DNA of 48,868 nt from Spirochaetaceae bacterium (GTDB lineage: Bacteria > Spirochaetota > Leptospiria > Leptospirales > Leptonemataceae), in assembly GCA_002729885.1 (NCBI GenBank), contig PBUB01000006.1, positions 1-48,868 of the forward strand, given 5' to 3'. The notes below the pieces were generated by a model. That model searched no databases and was not told the origin of the DNA. It was given only the letters and a program-made list of their open reading frames with translations. Made by a program: the position numbers and the translations under genes. Below are positions 1 through 8,066 of the stretch, in pieces. Each line of letters begins with the position of its first letter. Within the stretch, counting starts at the first letter, position 1.

Positions 1-240
1 CACGAAAGAGTCTACGACTCTTTCTGGTCCGCTCGGGACCATTGAGTTCCGTGCGGACCTCCAGAAATTGAGCATCCGCGAGTCAGACCACAGGAAGTGG
101 TTCGTGCCACCGAGCGGGGGGCTCAATATCGTTTCGCTCGGCGCCTTACAAGTGGGTAGGGCTTTAAGAAGCCCTTGATCCTACTACCGCCTTCCAGTTG
201 GCCCTCCCGTGTCTCTGGTGCGTGGCTCCACCGCTACGAA
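1..240. other. Hairpin-dense non-coding segment, possible structured RNA
   Basis: I see no convincing coding frame here. The segment is unusually rich in inverted repeats: a perfect 9-bp stem with a 3-nt loop at about 4-24, a GGGCTT/AAGCCC hairpin at about 158-174 inside a longer imperfect stem, and CCGAGCG pairing with CGCTCGG across about 110-140. It lies directly 3' of the biotin carboxylase gene on the minus strand and is cut by the window edge. It matches none of RNase P RNA, tmRNA, 6S RNA or SRP RNA as I know them. It could be a structured RNA, the edge of a mobile intron, or a palindromic intergenic repeat. Confidence 0.25.
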
Positions 241-1773
241 TCACACATTCGTCGATGGTTTCCATTTCCCTGTCTGCCATAGCTGAAACCCATCGGATTT
301 CCAGGCCTGGTCCATGTTGCCCGTTTCTATAGAAGAAACTCCGTTCCTTTTTCCGGCCCCTTCGTAGTAGAGAACGGCCAACGCTGCCCTGGCCCTGTCA
401 AGGGTATTCCCATCTACGGAAGGCTGCCAGTCCGCCATCTCCTTCTCAACAAAGGCAGTGGAGAAATCTCCGCTCTGAAAGGCAGGCCGATCCAGGATGG
501 CTTTTAGATATTCCAGATTACTTTTGGGACCAAACAGAACTACCTCATCCAGGGCCTGTCGCAGGTTTACAATGGCTTCCATCCGGCGGCTACCCTGACC
601 GATTATTTTGGCTATCATAGGGTCGTAGAACAGAGAAACTTCACTACCTGACTCCACTCCGGAGTCCACCCGGATATCCTGAGGGCATTGAAATCTATGT
701 ACCCTCCCTGCAGAAGGTATAAAGCCTGCGGCCGGATCCTCTGCGTAGAGCCTCACCTCCACAGCATGTCCTCTGAGCTGGATTTCAGATTGGTCGGGTA
801 AATGGGACGGATCCATGGCTACCAGGATTTGATCTCTCACCAGATCCCGGCCGGTGACAATCTCGGTTACCGGATGTTCCACCTGCAGCCGGGTATTCAT
901 TTCCAGAAAATAGAAGGATCTGGTTGTATCTGAGTACACGAATTCTACGGTGCCGGCCCCTCTGTAATCAACAGCTCGGGCCGCTTTTAGAGCTGCCTCG
1001 GTAATGGATGCTCTATCCGCTTCGGTTAGAGCCGGGGAGGGGCTTTCTTCGATGATTTTTTGATGTCTGCGCTGAATGGAGCATTCCCTTTCGAATAGAT
1101 GGATGCAGTTTCCCTGTCCATCGCCAAAAATCTGGATCTCAATATGCCTGGGGGTCTCAACAAACTTCTCCAGGAACACTCCATCGTCCGCAAATGCGGA
1201 TCCGGCCTCCCTTCTGGCCGAATCTATGCCTTCCAGAAGCTCTTTTTCTGACTGAATCAGGCGCATTCCCCTTCCACCTCCTCCAGCTCTCGCCTTTACA
1301 AGCAGTGGATACCCGATATCTCGTGCAATTGCCTTAACTGCATCGTCACTTTCGGGGAGCTCATTGTTACCGGGCACTACTGGCACCCCATGGGCTTCCA
1401 TAATCCGCCTTGCTTCTACTTTGTTTCCCATAGAGGCGATAGTTTCCGGCGAAGGTCCGATGAATGTAATACCGTTTTCTTCAATGGCTCTTGCAAAGGA
1501 TTCATTCTCGGATAAAAAGCCATAACCGGGGTGCACTGCATCGGCCCCGCTACGTTTACATGCTTCTATGATGGCCGGTATGTTGAGATACGATTGCGAA
1601 GGCTCGGATGCACCCAGATAGATCGCTTCATCGGCCAATCTTACAGCAGGGCTGTTTCTGTCTGCATCTGAATATACGATAATGGATGTAAGCCCCATGT
1701 TTCGGATCGTTTGAATGATTCTAACAGCAATTTCTCCTCTATTGGCTATAAGAATGCGTCGAATGGCTTTCAT
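241..1773 (-). CDS. Biotin carboxylase subunit (acetyl/propionyl/pyruvate carboxylase type)
   Basis: This enzyme carboxylates biotin with ATP and bicarbonate, the first half-reaction of acyl-CoA or pyruvate carboxylases. The protein opens with the family signature ILIANRGEIAVRI. It has the ATP-grasp glycine-rich loop KARAGGGGRGMR (about residues 160-170), ERECSIQRRHQK (about 229-240) and the catalytic EMNTRLQVEHPVTE (about 291-304). The start is the ATG at 1773 because homologues begin there; an upstream in-frame ATG at 1836 adds 21 unrelated residues. The 510 residues exceed a bare 450-residue biotin carboxylase. The last 60 or so resemble the linker into the BT domain of longer alpha subunits, but the stop comes before any BT or biotinyl domain. 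No biotin carboxyl carrier or carboxyltransferase gene is in the window. Confidence 0.93.
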   Translation of the reverse strand: MKAIRRILIANRGEIAVRIIQTIRNMGLTSIIVYSDADRNSPAVRLADEAIYLGASEPSQSYLNIPAIIEACKRSGADAVHPGYGFLSENESFARAIEENGITFIGPSPETIASMGNKVEARRIMEAHGVPVVPGNNELPESDDAVKAIARDIGYPLLVKARAGGGGRGMRLIQSEKELLEGIDSARREAGSAFADDGVFLEKFVETPRHIEIQIFGDGQGNCIHLFERECSIQRRHQKIIEESPSPALTEADRASITEAALKAARAVDYRGAGTVEFVYSDTTRSFYFLEMNTRLQVEHPVTEIVTGRDLVRDQILVAMDPSHLPDQSEIQLRGHAVEVRLYAEDPAAGFIPSAGRVHRFQCPQDIRVDSGVESGSEVSLFYDPMIAKIIGQGSRRMEAIVNLRQALDEVVLFGPKSNLEYLKAILDRPAFQSGDFSTAFVEKEMADWQPSVDGNTLDRARAALAVLYYEGAGKRNGVSSIETGNMDQAWKSDGFQLWQTGKWKPSTNV

Positions 1774-2120
1774 TGATCCCAGATGGACAAAAATGCCTGT
1801 AAAATCCAGCGTTTCTTTGCTTTCAGGGGGCTCCATTCACCTTATTTATAGCAATGAAGTAGCACCCGGGTGTTGTTTCTATACCACAGATACGATTCAA
1901 ATCGGAACTACAGCTTGCCAAAATTGAGGACGAAGGCTCTTATCCTTGCCCAGTTGGATGCTTTTATGTTTGCTCGATAAGTCGTTACACCAGGCGAAGC
2001 AGAAGACAGAGAAACATAGGACGTCGGGCAGGGCGAATGCCCGATTGAATACAGAGGTACTTGTAATGATTCAGGCACGGATAAACGTTAAAAATCCATT
2101 TTTTTGCTATCTATAAGTGC

Positions 2121-2155
2121 GCGAAGGCGAAATTCGCATGCGATATCGCCTTCGC
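2121..2155. repeat. 10-bp inverted repeat
   Basis: GCGAAGGCGA at 2121-2130 is the exact reverse complement of TCGCCTTCGC at 2146-2155, with a 15-nt loop. A T-rich stretch follows about 15 nt later. It could be a terminator-like structure or a palindromic intergenic repeat; the loop is long for an intrinsic terminator. Confidence 0.5.
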
Positions 2156-2174
2156 AGACCCAAAAAGTGCCTTT

Positions 2175-2214
2175 TTTGCAATTTTTTTTCCAATGAAAGG
2201 CGATGAATTGCAAA
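2175..2214. repeat. 9-bp inverted repeat upstream of lysine-rich gene
   Basis: TTTGCAATT (2175-2183) is the exact reverse complement of AATTGCAAA (2206-2214). It lies about 70 bp before the ATG of the lysine-rich protein, so it could be an operator or part of the 5' leader. The role is inferred from position only. Confidence 0.4.
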
Positions 2215-2280
2215 TTTGATTGACTTCGCTTCGTTTTAACGTCTATGTTTCGAGAAAATTAAAAGAGAGGTTAGCCCGAT

Positions 2281-2604
2281 ATGAGACATTGGTCAGACCT
2301 GAGCGAAAAAGAACAAAGAGAAATCGAGAAGCAGTATGCGCAAGGCAAAGAGCCAGGCGATATTGCTCCCGCTTACGGCCTAAAGCCAAAGCAGATTTCT
2401 GACCAGGCTTATCGAAAGAAGTGGACCCGTCCTGGCATGGCTCGAAAGAAAGCCACTGTTAAGAACGCGGTAAAAAAGAAGAAAAAAGCCGCTTCCAAGA
2501 AGAAAGCTGGAAAAAAGAAGGCAGCCAAAAAGAAGAAGACTTCTAAGAAAAAGGCAGCGAAAAAGAAGACTTCAAAGAAGAAGGCAGCTAAAAAGCGCCG
2601 TTAA
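2281..2604 (+). CDS. Lysine-rich histone-H1-like DNA-binding protein
   Basis: This 107-residue, extremely basic protein has two parts. Residues 1-50 are mixed (DLSEKEQREIEKQYAQGKEP and on), ending in a helix-turn-helix-like stretch (GDIAPAYGLKPKQISDQAYR). Residues 55-107 are almost only Lys and Ala with Ser/Thr, built from repeated KKKAAKK and KKKTSKK units. Such tails are known from bacterial histone-H1-like and AlgP-type proteins and bind DNA non-specifically by charge. An AGAGAGG ribosome binding site precedes the ATG. The gene is monocistronic, closed by a strong terminator. Chromosome compaction or general regulation is the likely role; the N-terminal domain might add sequence specificity. 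I do not know a named family for the full protein. Confidence 0.82.
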   Translation: MRHWSDLSEKEQREIEKQYAQGKEPGDIAPAYGLKPKQISDQAYRKKWTRPGMARKKATVKNAVKKKKKAASKKKAGKKKAAKKKKTSKKKAAKKKTSKKKAAKKRR

Positions 2605-2615
2605 GTCTTCAATAG

Positions 2616-2645
2616 AAAGGGGGAACCAGTGGTTCCCCCTTCTTT
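2616..2645 (+). terminator. Rho-independent terminator after lysine-rich gene
   Basis: AAGGGGGAACC and GGTTCCCCCTT form an 11-bp stem with a 3-nt loop, followed by CTTTT. It begins 12 nt after the stop codon and is a textbook intrinsic terminator. Confidence 0.9.
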
Positions 2646-2770
2646 TATTAGTTCGATGCATTCCGGACATGCGGAACTGAAAAAAGCATCGAATTCCTGT
2701 CCTCAAGACCAGTTCTCTCGGCTGGATCGACGTAAAGGAAGTCCCGGAAAAGGTCGATTCTTACTATACC

Positions 2771-3187
2771 ATGATCCGCAACCTAATATTGCTGCTTGCA
2801 ATACTTTCTGCAGTAACCTATTGCCAGACTACCGAAGCTCCGGCACCGGAAAGGGAAGTAACCCAACCCGCGGAAACCGGCCGAGCCTATCTTGGAATAA
2901 TGTATCAGGAAGATGCCATGGGCGTGAGAATCGTTCAGGTATTTCCGGGCAGTCCTGCCGAGGAAGCAGGACTGGAGATCGGCGACTTGATCGTTACGGC
3001 CAATGGATTTCCTGTTCTGGGCACCTACACACTGAACAAGCGAATACTGTCCCTTAGTCCAGGTGATGAAGTTAGCGTAGAAGTGATGAAGCGAAATGGG
3101 AATCGGGAGCTGAAGAAAGCGACTCTGGCTCCTCTGCCCGAAAGGTACAAAGAGCAATACAACAATAATTCCGGATATCCTAATTGA
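2771..3187 (+). CDS. Exported PDZ-domain protein, probable lipoprotein
   Basis: This 138-residue protein has an N-terminal hydrophobic signal (about residues 3-17) ending at Cys18. The context AVTYC is an atypical lipobox but acceptable for spirochaetes. Residues 38-125 are a PDZ domain: GRAYLGIMYQ, then VFPGSPAEEAGLEIGDLIVT with the usual G-D-x-I core, and a closing Arg-Glu-Leu strand. There is no protease domain, so it is a stand-alone PDZ that probably binds protein C-termini in the periplasm. Its TGA stop lies inside the TTGA that starts nadC, so the two genes are translationally coupled although their functions look unrelated. Confidence 0.8.
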   Translation: MIRNLILLLAILSAVTYCQTTEAPAPEREVTQPAETGRAYLGIMYQEDAMGVRIVQVFPGSPAEEAGLEIGDLIVTANGFPVLGTYTLNKRILSLSPGDEVSVEVMKRNGNRELKKATLAPLPERYKEQYNNNSGYPN

Positions 3188-4062
3188 GACGTCACTATAC
3201 TCAACCTGTGGACCGCCTGGAGCTGGCGGACTGTCAGGCTCTGGTGGATCTGGCCATTCTCGAGGATGCGCCAGCCGGGGATCCAACCACAGAAGCTGCT
3301 TTTGAAGAGAAGCAGATGTCCAGCGCCCTTTTGATACCGCGTGAGCCGGGAGTTTTCTGCGGCAATGCCATAGCAGAGCATCTATTAACCCGTTATCGCA
3401 ACCTTACTGGCTATTCTGTAGATCTGGAAAGCTATCTGAAAGATGGAGAATGGTTCGAAAGCGGACAGAAGCTAATGAGTCTTACTGGTTCCTTACGCGG
3501 AATTCTTCGCCTGGAAAGGCCTTTTTTGAATTTTCTGCAGTATCTCTCAGGCATTGCCACAACGGTGCACAGGGCCGTGGAACAGGCCGGCGAAGGAATC
3601 GAAATTCTGGATACTCGCAAGACCCTTCCCGGGTACCGTCGCCTGGCAAAGTATGCGGTGTACTGCGGAGGTGGGACCAATCACAGGATCCATCTTTCCG
3701 ATATGGCGATGATCAAAGATAACCACGTGCAGGCAGCAGGTTCCATCGCAGCAGCTGCAGAGCGAATTCGAAAGAAGTTTCCGGACCTACCCATAGACAT
3801 TGAAATAGATACCCTGGATCAGCTGGATGAAGCCCTGCAGCAGTCGCCGGATGTGATTTTACTGGATAATATGAATGGAGGCCAGATTCGTCTCGCTGCC
3901 AGTCGAATACGGGAGGCATCCAGTGAGATACGAATTGAAGTGTCCGGTGGATGGACCCCGGATATGCTGAAAGAGATCAAGGATGCGGGGCCCCTGGGAG
4001 TAAGCATGGGATATATCACCCATACTACGCGATTTCTGGATCTAAGTCTGGAAATACGATAG
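3184..4062 (+). CDS. nadC: Nicotinate-nucleotide pyrophosphorylase (carboxylating), quinolinate phosphoribosyltransferase
   Basis: NadC converts quinolinate and PRPP to nicotinate mononucleotide, CO2 and pyrophosphate in de novo NAD synthesis. At 292 residues it is of normal length. It has the family block TRKTLPGYRRLAKYAVYCGG followed by TNHRIHLSDMAMIKDNH (about residues 144-181), IDIEIDTLDQL (about 200-210), ILLDNM and VSGGW near the C-terminus. The start is a TTG overlapping the upstream stop (TTGA); no better ATG fits the conserved N-terminus. The partner nadA lies 12 kb away on the other strand, and nadB is not in the window. Confidence 0.95.
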   Translation: MRRHYTQPVDRLELADCQALVDLAILEDAPAGDPTTEAAFEEKQMSSALLIPREPGVFCGNAIAEHLLTRYRNLTGYSVDLESYLKDGEWFESGQKLMSLTGSLRGILRLERPFLNFLQYLSGIATTVHRAVEQAGEGIEILDTRKTLPGYRRLAKYAVYCGGGTNHRIHLSDMAMIKDNHVQAAGSIAAAAERIRKKFPDLPIDIEIDTLDQLDEALQQSPDVILLDNMNGGQIRLAASRIREASSEIRIEVSGGWTPDMLKEIKDAGPLGVSMGYITHTTRFLDLSLEIR

Positions 4063-4086
4063 TTTCAGAGGCGAAGGGAATAGTCC

Positions 4087-4998
4087 ATGAACGAGAAGCA
4101 GCTCTACAATGAAGCCCTGAAGCAGGCGAAATCCGGTAAGCTGGATGCTGCTGTGAAACTATATCTGAAAGCAATTCAACAGAACCCATCCTTTCGTCCT
4201 GCACTGATGAATCTTGGGGCAATCTACGGAAAGCTTCGACGTCCCGAGCAATCTATTCAGTACTATGAGGCCGCATTGAAGCTTCAGGCGGATGAAGCTG
4301 TGCATTTCAATCTGGGAAGCGAGTACTATCAGACAAAAAAATATGAAGTATCTGCGGCCCATTTAATCGCATGTCTGAAAATCAATCCAAAGTTCTTACG
4401 GGCCCATATTCTTCTGGCTTATGTTTACGAAGCACGATCTCTGTCTGAAAAGGCTGAAGTTTACTTTCGAAACGCTCTCAAGCTCCAACCCGGTAGCAGA
4501 ATCGCTGTTCTGGGACTTCTATTGAATCTTTCCGAGCGAAAGAAATACAAGGAAGCTCTGGCTGTATGCGAAGCTTTTTTGAAGCAGGTCCCCGGAGACG
4601 AAACAGTCCATGGTTTGCGAGCCGGGCTCTTAATGGAAACCGGCGATTACCAGGCCTCCACCGAAGAATTACAGAGGCTCAGTCGAGAAGCTTCTGGCTA
4701 TCGTAGCTTCAGCGAGCATATCGGAAAGGCAAGAGAATCCAGCGAAGAAGAGTCACAGGCATTCTTTGAAGGAGTAAGGGATAGAATCCAGGATCGGTCC
4801 AGAAGTCTTCGCTCCAGGATTGAAGAAAGGAAACGAGCCCGGGCAGCCGGTGAGAAGCTGGACACAGCGGAACTGAAAGACGATGCCAGGGATATGATGG
4901 ATCTGAGCCTTATGTACCTATTTTCCGGGGAATCGGAAAAGGCGATGCAATTTTTAGTGCAGGCCAGAAAGCTGAAAGATCGCTCCGGAAATTCCTGA
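4087..4998 (+). CDS. TPR-repeat protein
   Basis: This 303-residue protein has no signal peptide. Residues 1-200 are about five or six tetratricopeptide repeats, seen as recurring patterns such as AVKLYLKAIQQNPSFRPALM and SIQYYEAALKLQADEAVHFN. A charged, coiled-coil-like region follows (about 205-265, Arg/Glu rich), then one more TPR-like helix pair (LMYLFSGESEKAMQFLVQAR). The protein is likely a cytoplasmic scaffold; the partner is unknown. It starts 24 bp after nadC with an AAGGGAA ribosome binding site, so it is probably in the same operon. Confidence 0.85.
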   Translation: MNEKQLYNEALKQAKSGKLDAAVKLYLKAIQQNPSFRPALMNLGAIYGKLRRPEQSIQYYEAALKLQADEAVHFNLGSEYYQTKKYEVSAAHLIACLKINPKFLRAHILLAYVYEARSLSEKAEVYFRNALKLQPGSRIAVLGLLLNLSERKKYKEALAVCEAFLKQVPGDETVHGLRAGLLMETGDYQASTEELQRLSREASGYRSFSEHIGKARESSEEESQAFFEGVRDRIQDRSRSLRSRIEERKRARAAGEKLDTAELKDDARDMMDLSLMYLFSGESEKAMQFLVQARKLKDRSGNS

Positions 4999-5032
4999 GC
5001 CGGGTTTTTGAACCTGGATATCACACACCTCC

Positions 5033-5081
5033 GGGCATTCATTTGGCTGGTTGAAAGACTCTCATCTACCTCTGAATGCCC
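5033..5081. repeat. 9-bp inverted repeat between convergent genes
   Basis: GGGCATTCA (5033-5041) and TGAATGCCC (5073-5081) are exact reverse complements with a 31-nt loop. They sit between the convergent TPR and M15-like genes. A bidirectional transcription end is possible, but there is no T-tract. Confidence 0.4.
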
Positions 5082-5096
5082 TCCTCAGAAGAGGCT

Positions 5097-5951
5097 CTAA
5101 CGTATTGCATCCGGCAGAATCGTAACATGATAGCATCTTTGATTTCTTTCATAGATCGCATACAGAATGCCTTCCTTCTGGAGCTGCAAGAGGGTCTCAG
5201 CTAGCGCCGCCCTGAACTGCCTTCGCAGGGAAGCTCCCAGAAGAAAGCCAGCTCTCAGGCGCATTTCATCCATGGAATTTTCGAATTCTGAAGCTTCGTC
5301 CTTCGATTCTTCCTCGGCCCCGCGCAGGTTTACATAGAAGCTATCATAAAAAAGATCGAAGCTAAGTCCATAGCTATGGGAAGAAACGAAGGAGGCATTA
5401 GCATTACGCTCTCTAAGGTCCTTTTGATAATGCACCGGTCGAAGGGCAGAGGAAATAGCAAACTTGATGATTACCGGTTTAAATTGATCCTTGCTGTCCA
5501 GGTTTCTATGCAGCACTTTCTGGAATCGCTCCGCCAGAATGAGAAGTCCTTTATGGGCCGCCGGATGCAGGTAGCGATGCTCCTTCTTTACATTGTAAAA
5601 ATAGTATGGCGTAGATTTATCCTGCTCCAGAGAAACCAGGGTCCCTTCTTTGCTCATTGACTGAATTTCATCTACGCTTCCTACCGGTTCCAGCCCTGCT
5701 TTATCTACAACCTGAAGATGTTCCTTTAGAAGGAACCGACGTAGATCAGCCTCTTTGCCACCATCACTCCAATCTTCGTAGATGGGAAGATTCTCTATAT
5801 AGAATCTCTCTGTGTCATAAATCTCCTGGCGAAAACCATCCAGATTCTCTACCATCTCCTTCTGGCGGGTATCCAGAGAATAAAAGTGGTAGTAAACTGC
5901 TCCGCATAGAATAAGCAGAAACAGGGATGATACGGTCAGGAGGGACTTCAT
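5097..5951 (-). CDS. Exported M15/VanY-like (DUF5715-type) protein
   Basis: This 284-residue protein begins with a signal peptide or membrane anchor (residues 4-25, LLTVSSLFLLILCGAVYYHF). The central region holds SALRPVHYQKDLRERNANAS followed by SSHSYGLSFDL. The spacing of Ser-His-x-x-Gly-x-x-x-Asp matches the zinc-binding motif of M15 D-Ala-D-Ala carboxypeptidases and of the DUF5715 family. A role in trimming peptidoglycan peptides is inferred. The other zinc ligand cannot be placed with certainty; HVTI near the C-terminus is a candidate. It lies 17 bp downstream of the esterase gene on the same strand. Confidence 0.72.
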   Translation of the reverse strand: MKSLLTVSSLFLLILCGAVYYHFYSLDTRQKEMVENLDGFRQEIYDTERFYIENLPIYEDWSDGGKEADLRRFLLKEHLQVVDKAGLEPVGSVDEIQSMSKEGTLVSLEQDKSTPYYFYNVKKEHRYLHPAAHKGLLILAERFQKVLHRNLDSKDQFKPVIIKFAISSALRPVHYQKDLRERNANASFVSSHSYGLSFDLFYDSFYVNLRGAEEESKDEASEFENSMDEMRLRAGFLLGASLRRQFRAALAETLLQLQKEGILYAIYERNQRCYHVTILPDAIR

Positions 5952-5968
5952 AGTCCCAGAGCAGCGAT

Positions 5969-7039
5969 TCAGCCTCTACGATCCAGTAGAAATCGGACTA
6001 TGTAGGTTGTAGCATTTAGCTCGGCTACAGGGTCATCCGTGCCGCCCGGCCAAACATGTCCCGTACGAGGGAGTTCCAGGTATTGCACTGAATGGGTTTC
6101 GCAGCTGAACTGCTGGGACTTTCGCTGAAGTTCCGGCGGAAGATACTGCGGTGAATTGCGACCTGTGGATGTACATTGCCCCATCCACTGTAGCAGCGTC
6201 TGGCTCACGGATGTGGAACGGCTGATGGTAGAGTAGGGAAGGTCCCGAATGGTTCGGTTGGGTGGAATCACCGGATCCTGCCTACCGGTAATATATAGCA
6301 GGTCCTGACGTTTCCAGTCGCTGGGCTCCAGCCAGGAGACACCGGCTACCACAGCCACTCGACTGAAAAGGTCTGGCATTTCCCTGGCCAGGCGAAAGGT
6401 CATGGATCCGCCATTGGAAAAGCCTGCAATATGTATTTCCTTTTCGTCTACCGGAAGCTTTTCCATTACATGTTGAATCAGGCTGCGAATGAACTGAAGA
6501 TCGTTTTCTGGATGCTCGCCTGCATATCCTCGCCCGGTTCCATCGGACCATACCCGGGGGTTTTCTGCATCCGCTCTTTGAGTAGGATTCAGAGGCATAG
6601 CATCCGGATACACTGCGATGAAGCCTCGTTGCTGCGCTGCTTTACTCATACCTGATTGAATTGCTACAGATTGCCCGTCGCTTCCCGAGCCATGCATTAC
6701 GATGATTACCGGAAGCTTGCGGCTTTGAAATCCACTGGGAACATAGATTCTAGCCGTTCTACGAATATCGTCAATTTTCACCGAGTAATCCTGGATTTCG
6801 CCGGGTAACTCTGGCTGTATGGAAGGGGCGGCCCTGCAGGCTGAAAAAAGGAATCCAAGCATTGTTATAAGTAGAAAGGAGCCAGTAAGATTCGGGATAC
6901 CGGGAAGCCCTTTCTTGCCTATCTGACGCTGATAGGCCTTTGTCGGGATCCCTTTAGCATTAGAGTCTGTATCAAGAACCTCCGTACCTCTGTAAGTTAC
7001 GGATTTCTTTTCAAATCTTTCTAGAGTATAAGCTTTCAT
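5969..7039 (-). CDS. Exported PHB-depolymerase/feruloyl-esterase-like hydrolase (LpqC type)
   Basis: This alpha/beta-hydrolase of the esterase PHB family has a lipoprotein-type segment (about residues 50-68, ending LGFLFSAC). The catalytic domain follows: VIVMHGSGSDGQS (oxyanion region), the nucleophile elbow GFSNGGS (about residue 210), an acidic residue in GRQDPVIPP and the histidine in TGHVWPGG. The full triad is present, so it is probably active on polyester or aromatic esters outside the inner membrane. About 45 residues precede the hydrophobic segment, unusually many for a signal peptide, so the true start may lie further in. A phasin-like gene is also in the window, but no PHA synthase. 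Confidence 0.85.
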   Translation of the reverse strand: MKAYTLERFEKKSVTYRGTEVLDTDSNAKGIPTKAYQRQIGKKGLPGIPNLTGSFLLITMLGFLFSACRAAPSIQPELPGEIQDYSVKIDDIRRTARIYVPSGFQSRKLPVIIVMHGSGSDGQSVAIQSGMSKAAQQRGFIAVYPDAMPLNPTQRADAENPRVWSDGTGRGYAGEHPENDLQFIRSLIQHVMEKLPVDEKEIHIAGFSNGGSMTFRLAREMPDLFSRVAVVAGVSWLEPSDWKRQDLLYITGRQDPVIPPNRTIRDLPYSTISRSTSVSQTLLQWMGQCTSTGRNSPQYLPPELQRKSQQFSCETHSVQYLELPRTGHVWPGGTDDPVAELNATTYIVRFLLDRRG

Positions 7040-7106
7040 AACCCTGTACCCGAATTAGACGGGAGCACCACTTCTGGTTTCGGCAAAATTGCTTCCGAAT
7101 TCAGGA

Positions 7107-7134
7107 AATGTAACCTTTTACATGAAAAAGTTAA
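7107..7134 (-). promoter_or_regulatory. Possible sigma-70-type promoter of the esterase gene
   Basis: On the minus strand TTAACT (7134-7129) and TACATT (7112-7107) are separated by 16 bp, about 70 bp upstream of the esterase ATG. Both boxes match the consensus loosely. It is supported by position and spacing only. Confidence 0.35.
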
Positions 7135-7193
7135 CGGAAAAAAGTGAACCCCAATTAGGCGGATTCCAAATTTTTTTCATTCCAGGCCCGCGG

Positions 7194-8057
7194 CTATAGA
7201 GCAAGGTTACTATAGAAATCTTCCAGTACTTCTTGAAGAGTATCTGGCATTTCTTGATGAGGATTGTGACCGCTGTCCAGTTCTACAGGTTTGAGATCCT
7301 TGAAGTGCGAAAGTATTTCCTGGATCTGATCCTCCGGAGGTTTCAGAGGACTGTGCTTTCCATAGATAAAAAGTACCGGACATTGAATCCGCCTCCAGAG
7401 CTCACGGCTGAGATCCGGAGGAAAGGGAACAGGTAGCATCCGATTTCTCAAAGATGGATCATGCTTCCATCTGAATTTGCCATCCTTTTCATCGGTCCAG
7501 AGCCGAGCCAGTACCTGCCGGTTTTCTTCCGGTATTCTGGGATGGGCACGGGAAAGCAACTCTTCGGCCGCTTTAATAGAAGACATGGGATTATCTCGGG
7601 GAGGTCTTTCCTTTCGCAGTTTCTGAACCCATTCACCCATGCGATCCGCTTCCTTGTCCACTGGCCATCGACCGGAGAAGCCTTCCAGTAGTACAAGCGA
7701 GCGAATTTCCCCGGGAACCAATCCTGCATGCCTTGCCGCCAGAGCAGAGCCCATGCTGTGGGCCATTATGTGATATCCTTCCGGCGCAACTTCGGCTGTG
7801 AACTGAATAAAATCTGCAAGAAGCATGGCCGAGGAATAAAACCATCCTTCGGGAAGGTTGGGCGAATCTCCATGGCCTCTCCAATCGGGAGCAATCAGGT
7901 TAAACCTGCTGGAAAGATATTCTTCCTGAAAATAGAATCCTCGACCAGTATCCTGAAATCCACTTAAAAGCAGAATCGTCTCATCCTTTCCATTATCTCT
8001 GTAGAAGTAATGGAACCGTCCCTTGAAATCCTTGCTATCCAACTCGCGAATCTGCAC
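7194..8057 (-). CDS. Alpha/beta-fold hydrolase
   Basis: This 287-residue cytoplasmic hydrolase has LLLSGFQDTGRGF, the strand-4 block DWRGHGDSP, the nucleophile elbow AHSMGSALA (about residue 100), the acid-bearing YGKHSPLKPP and the histidine in LDSGHNPHQEMP. The order and spacing fit the haloperoxidase/epoxide-hydrolase-like superfamily; the substrate is unknown. The start is GTG at 8057, chosen because an AGGAG ribosome binding site sits 7 nt upstream. That site overlaps the stop of the aldo/keto reductase gene, so the two are coupled. Confidence 0.85.
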   Translation of the reverse strand: MQIRELDSKDFKGRFHYFYRDNGKDETILLLSGFQDTGRGFYFQEEYLSSRFNLIAPDWRGHGDSPNLPEGWFYSSAMLLADFIQFTAEVAPEGYHIMAHSMGSALAARHAGLVPGEIRSLVLLEGFSGRWPVDKEADRMGEWVQKLRKERPPRDNPMSSIKAAEELLSRAHPRIPEENRQVLARLWTDEKDGKFRWKHDPSLRNRMLPVPFPPDLSRELWRRIQCPVLFIYGKHSPLKPPEDQIQEILSHFKDLKPVELDSGHNPHQEMPDTLQEVLEDFYSNLAL

Positions 8058-8066
8058 CGGAATCTC

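Larger units (their letters stand above)
1774..2280. other. Long intergenic region with three inverted repeats
   Basis: This 507-bp gap separates the divergent biotin carboxylase and lysine-rich protein genes and must hold both promoters. I see no supported gene in it. It contains a TCGGGCA/TGCCCGA hairpin (2024-2044), a GCGAAGGCGA/TCGCCTTCGC inverted repeat (2121-2155) and a TTTGCAATT/AATTGCAAA inverted repeat (2175-2214) just upstream of the lysine-rich gene. The stretch after 2160 is T-rich. Confidence 0.5.

Noticed and set aside
1..240. tmRNA, RNase P RNA, SRP RNA or 6S RNA as identity of the left edge
   Set aside because: None of their conserved sequence blocks is present on either strand.
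2220..2402. Open frame starting upstream of and overlapping the lysine-rich gene
   Set aside because: It lies in another frame of the real gene, has no ribosome binding site and no family resemblance.
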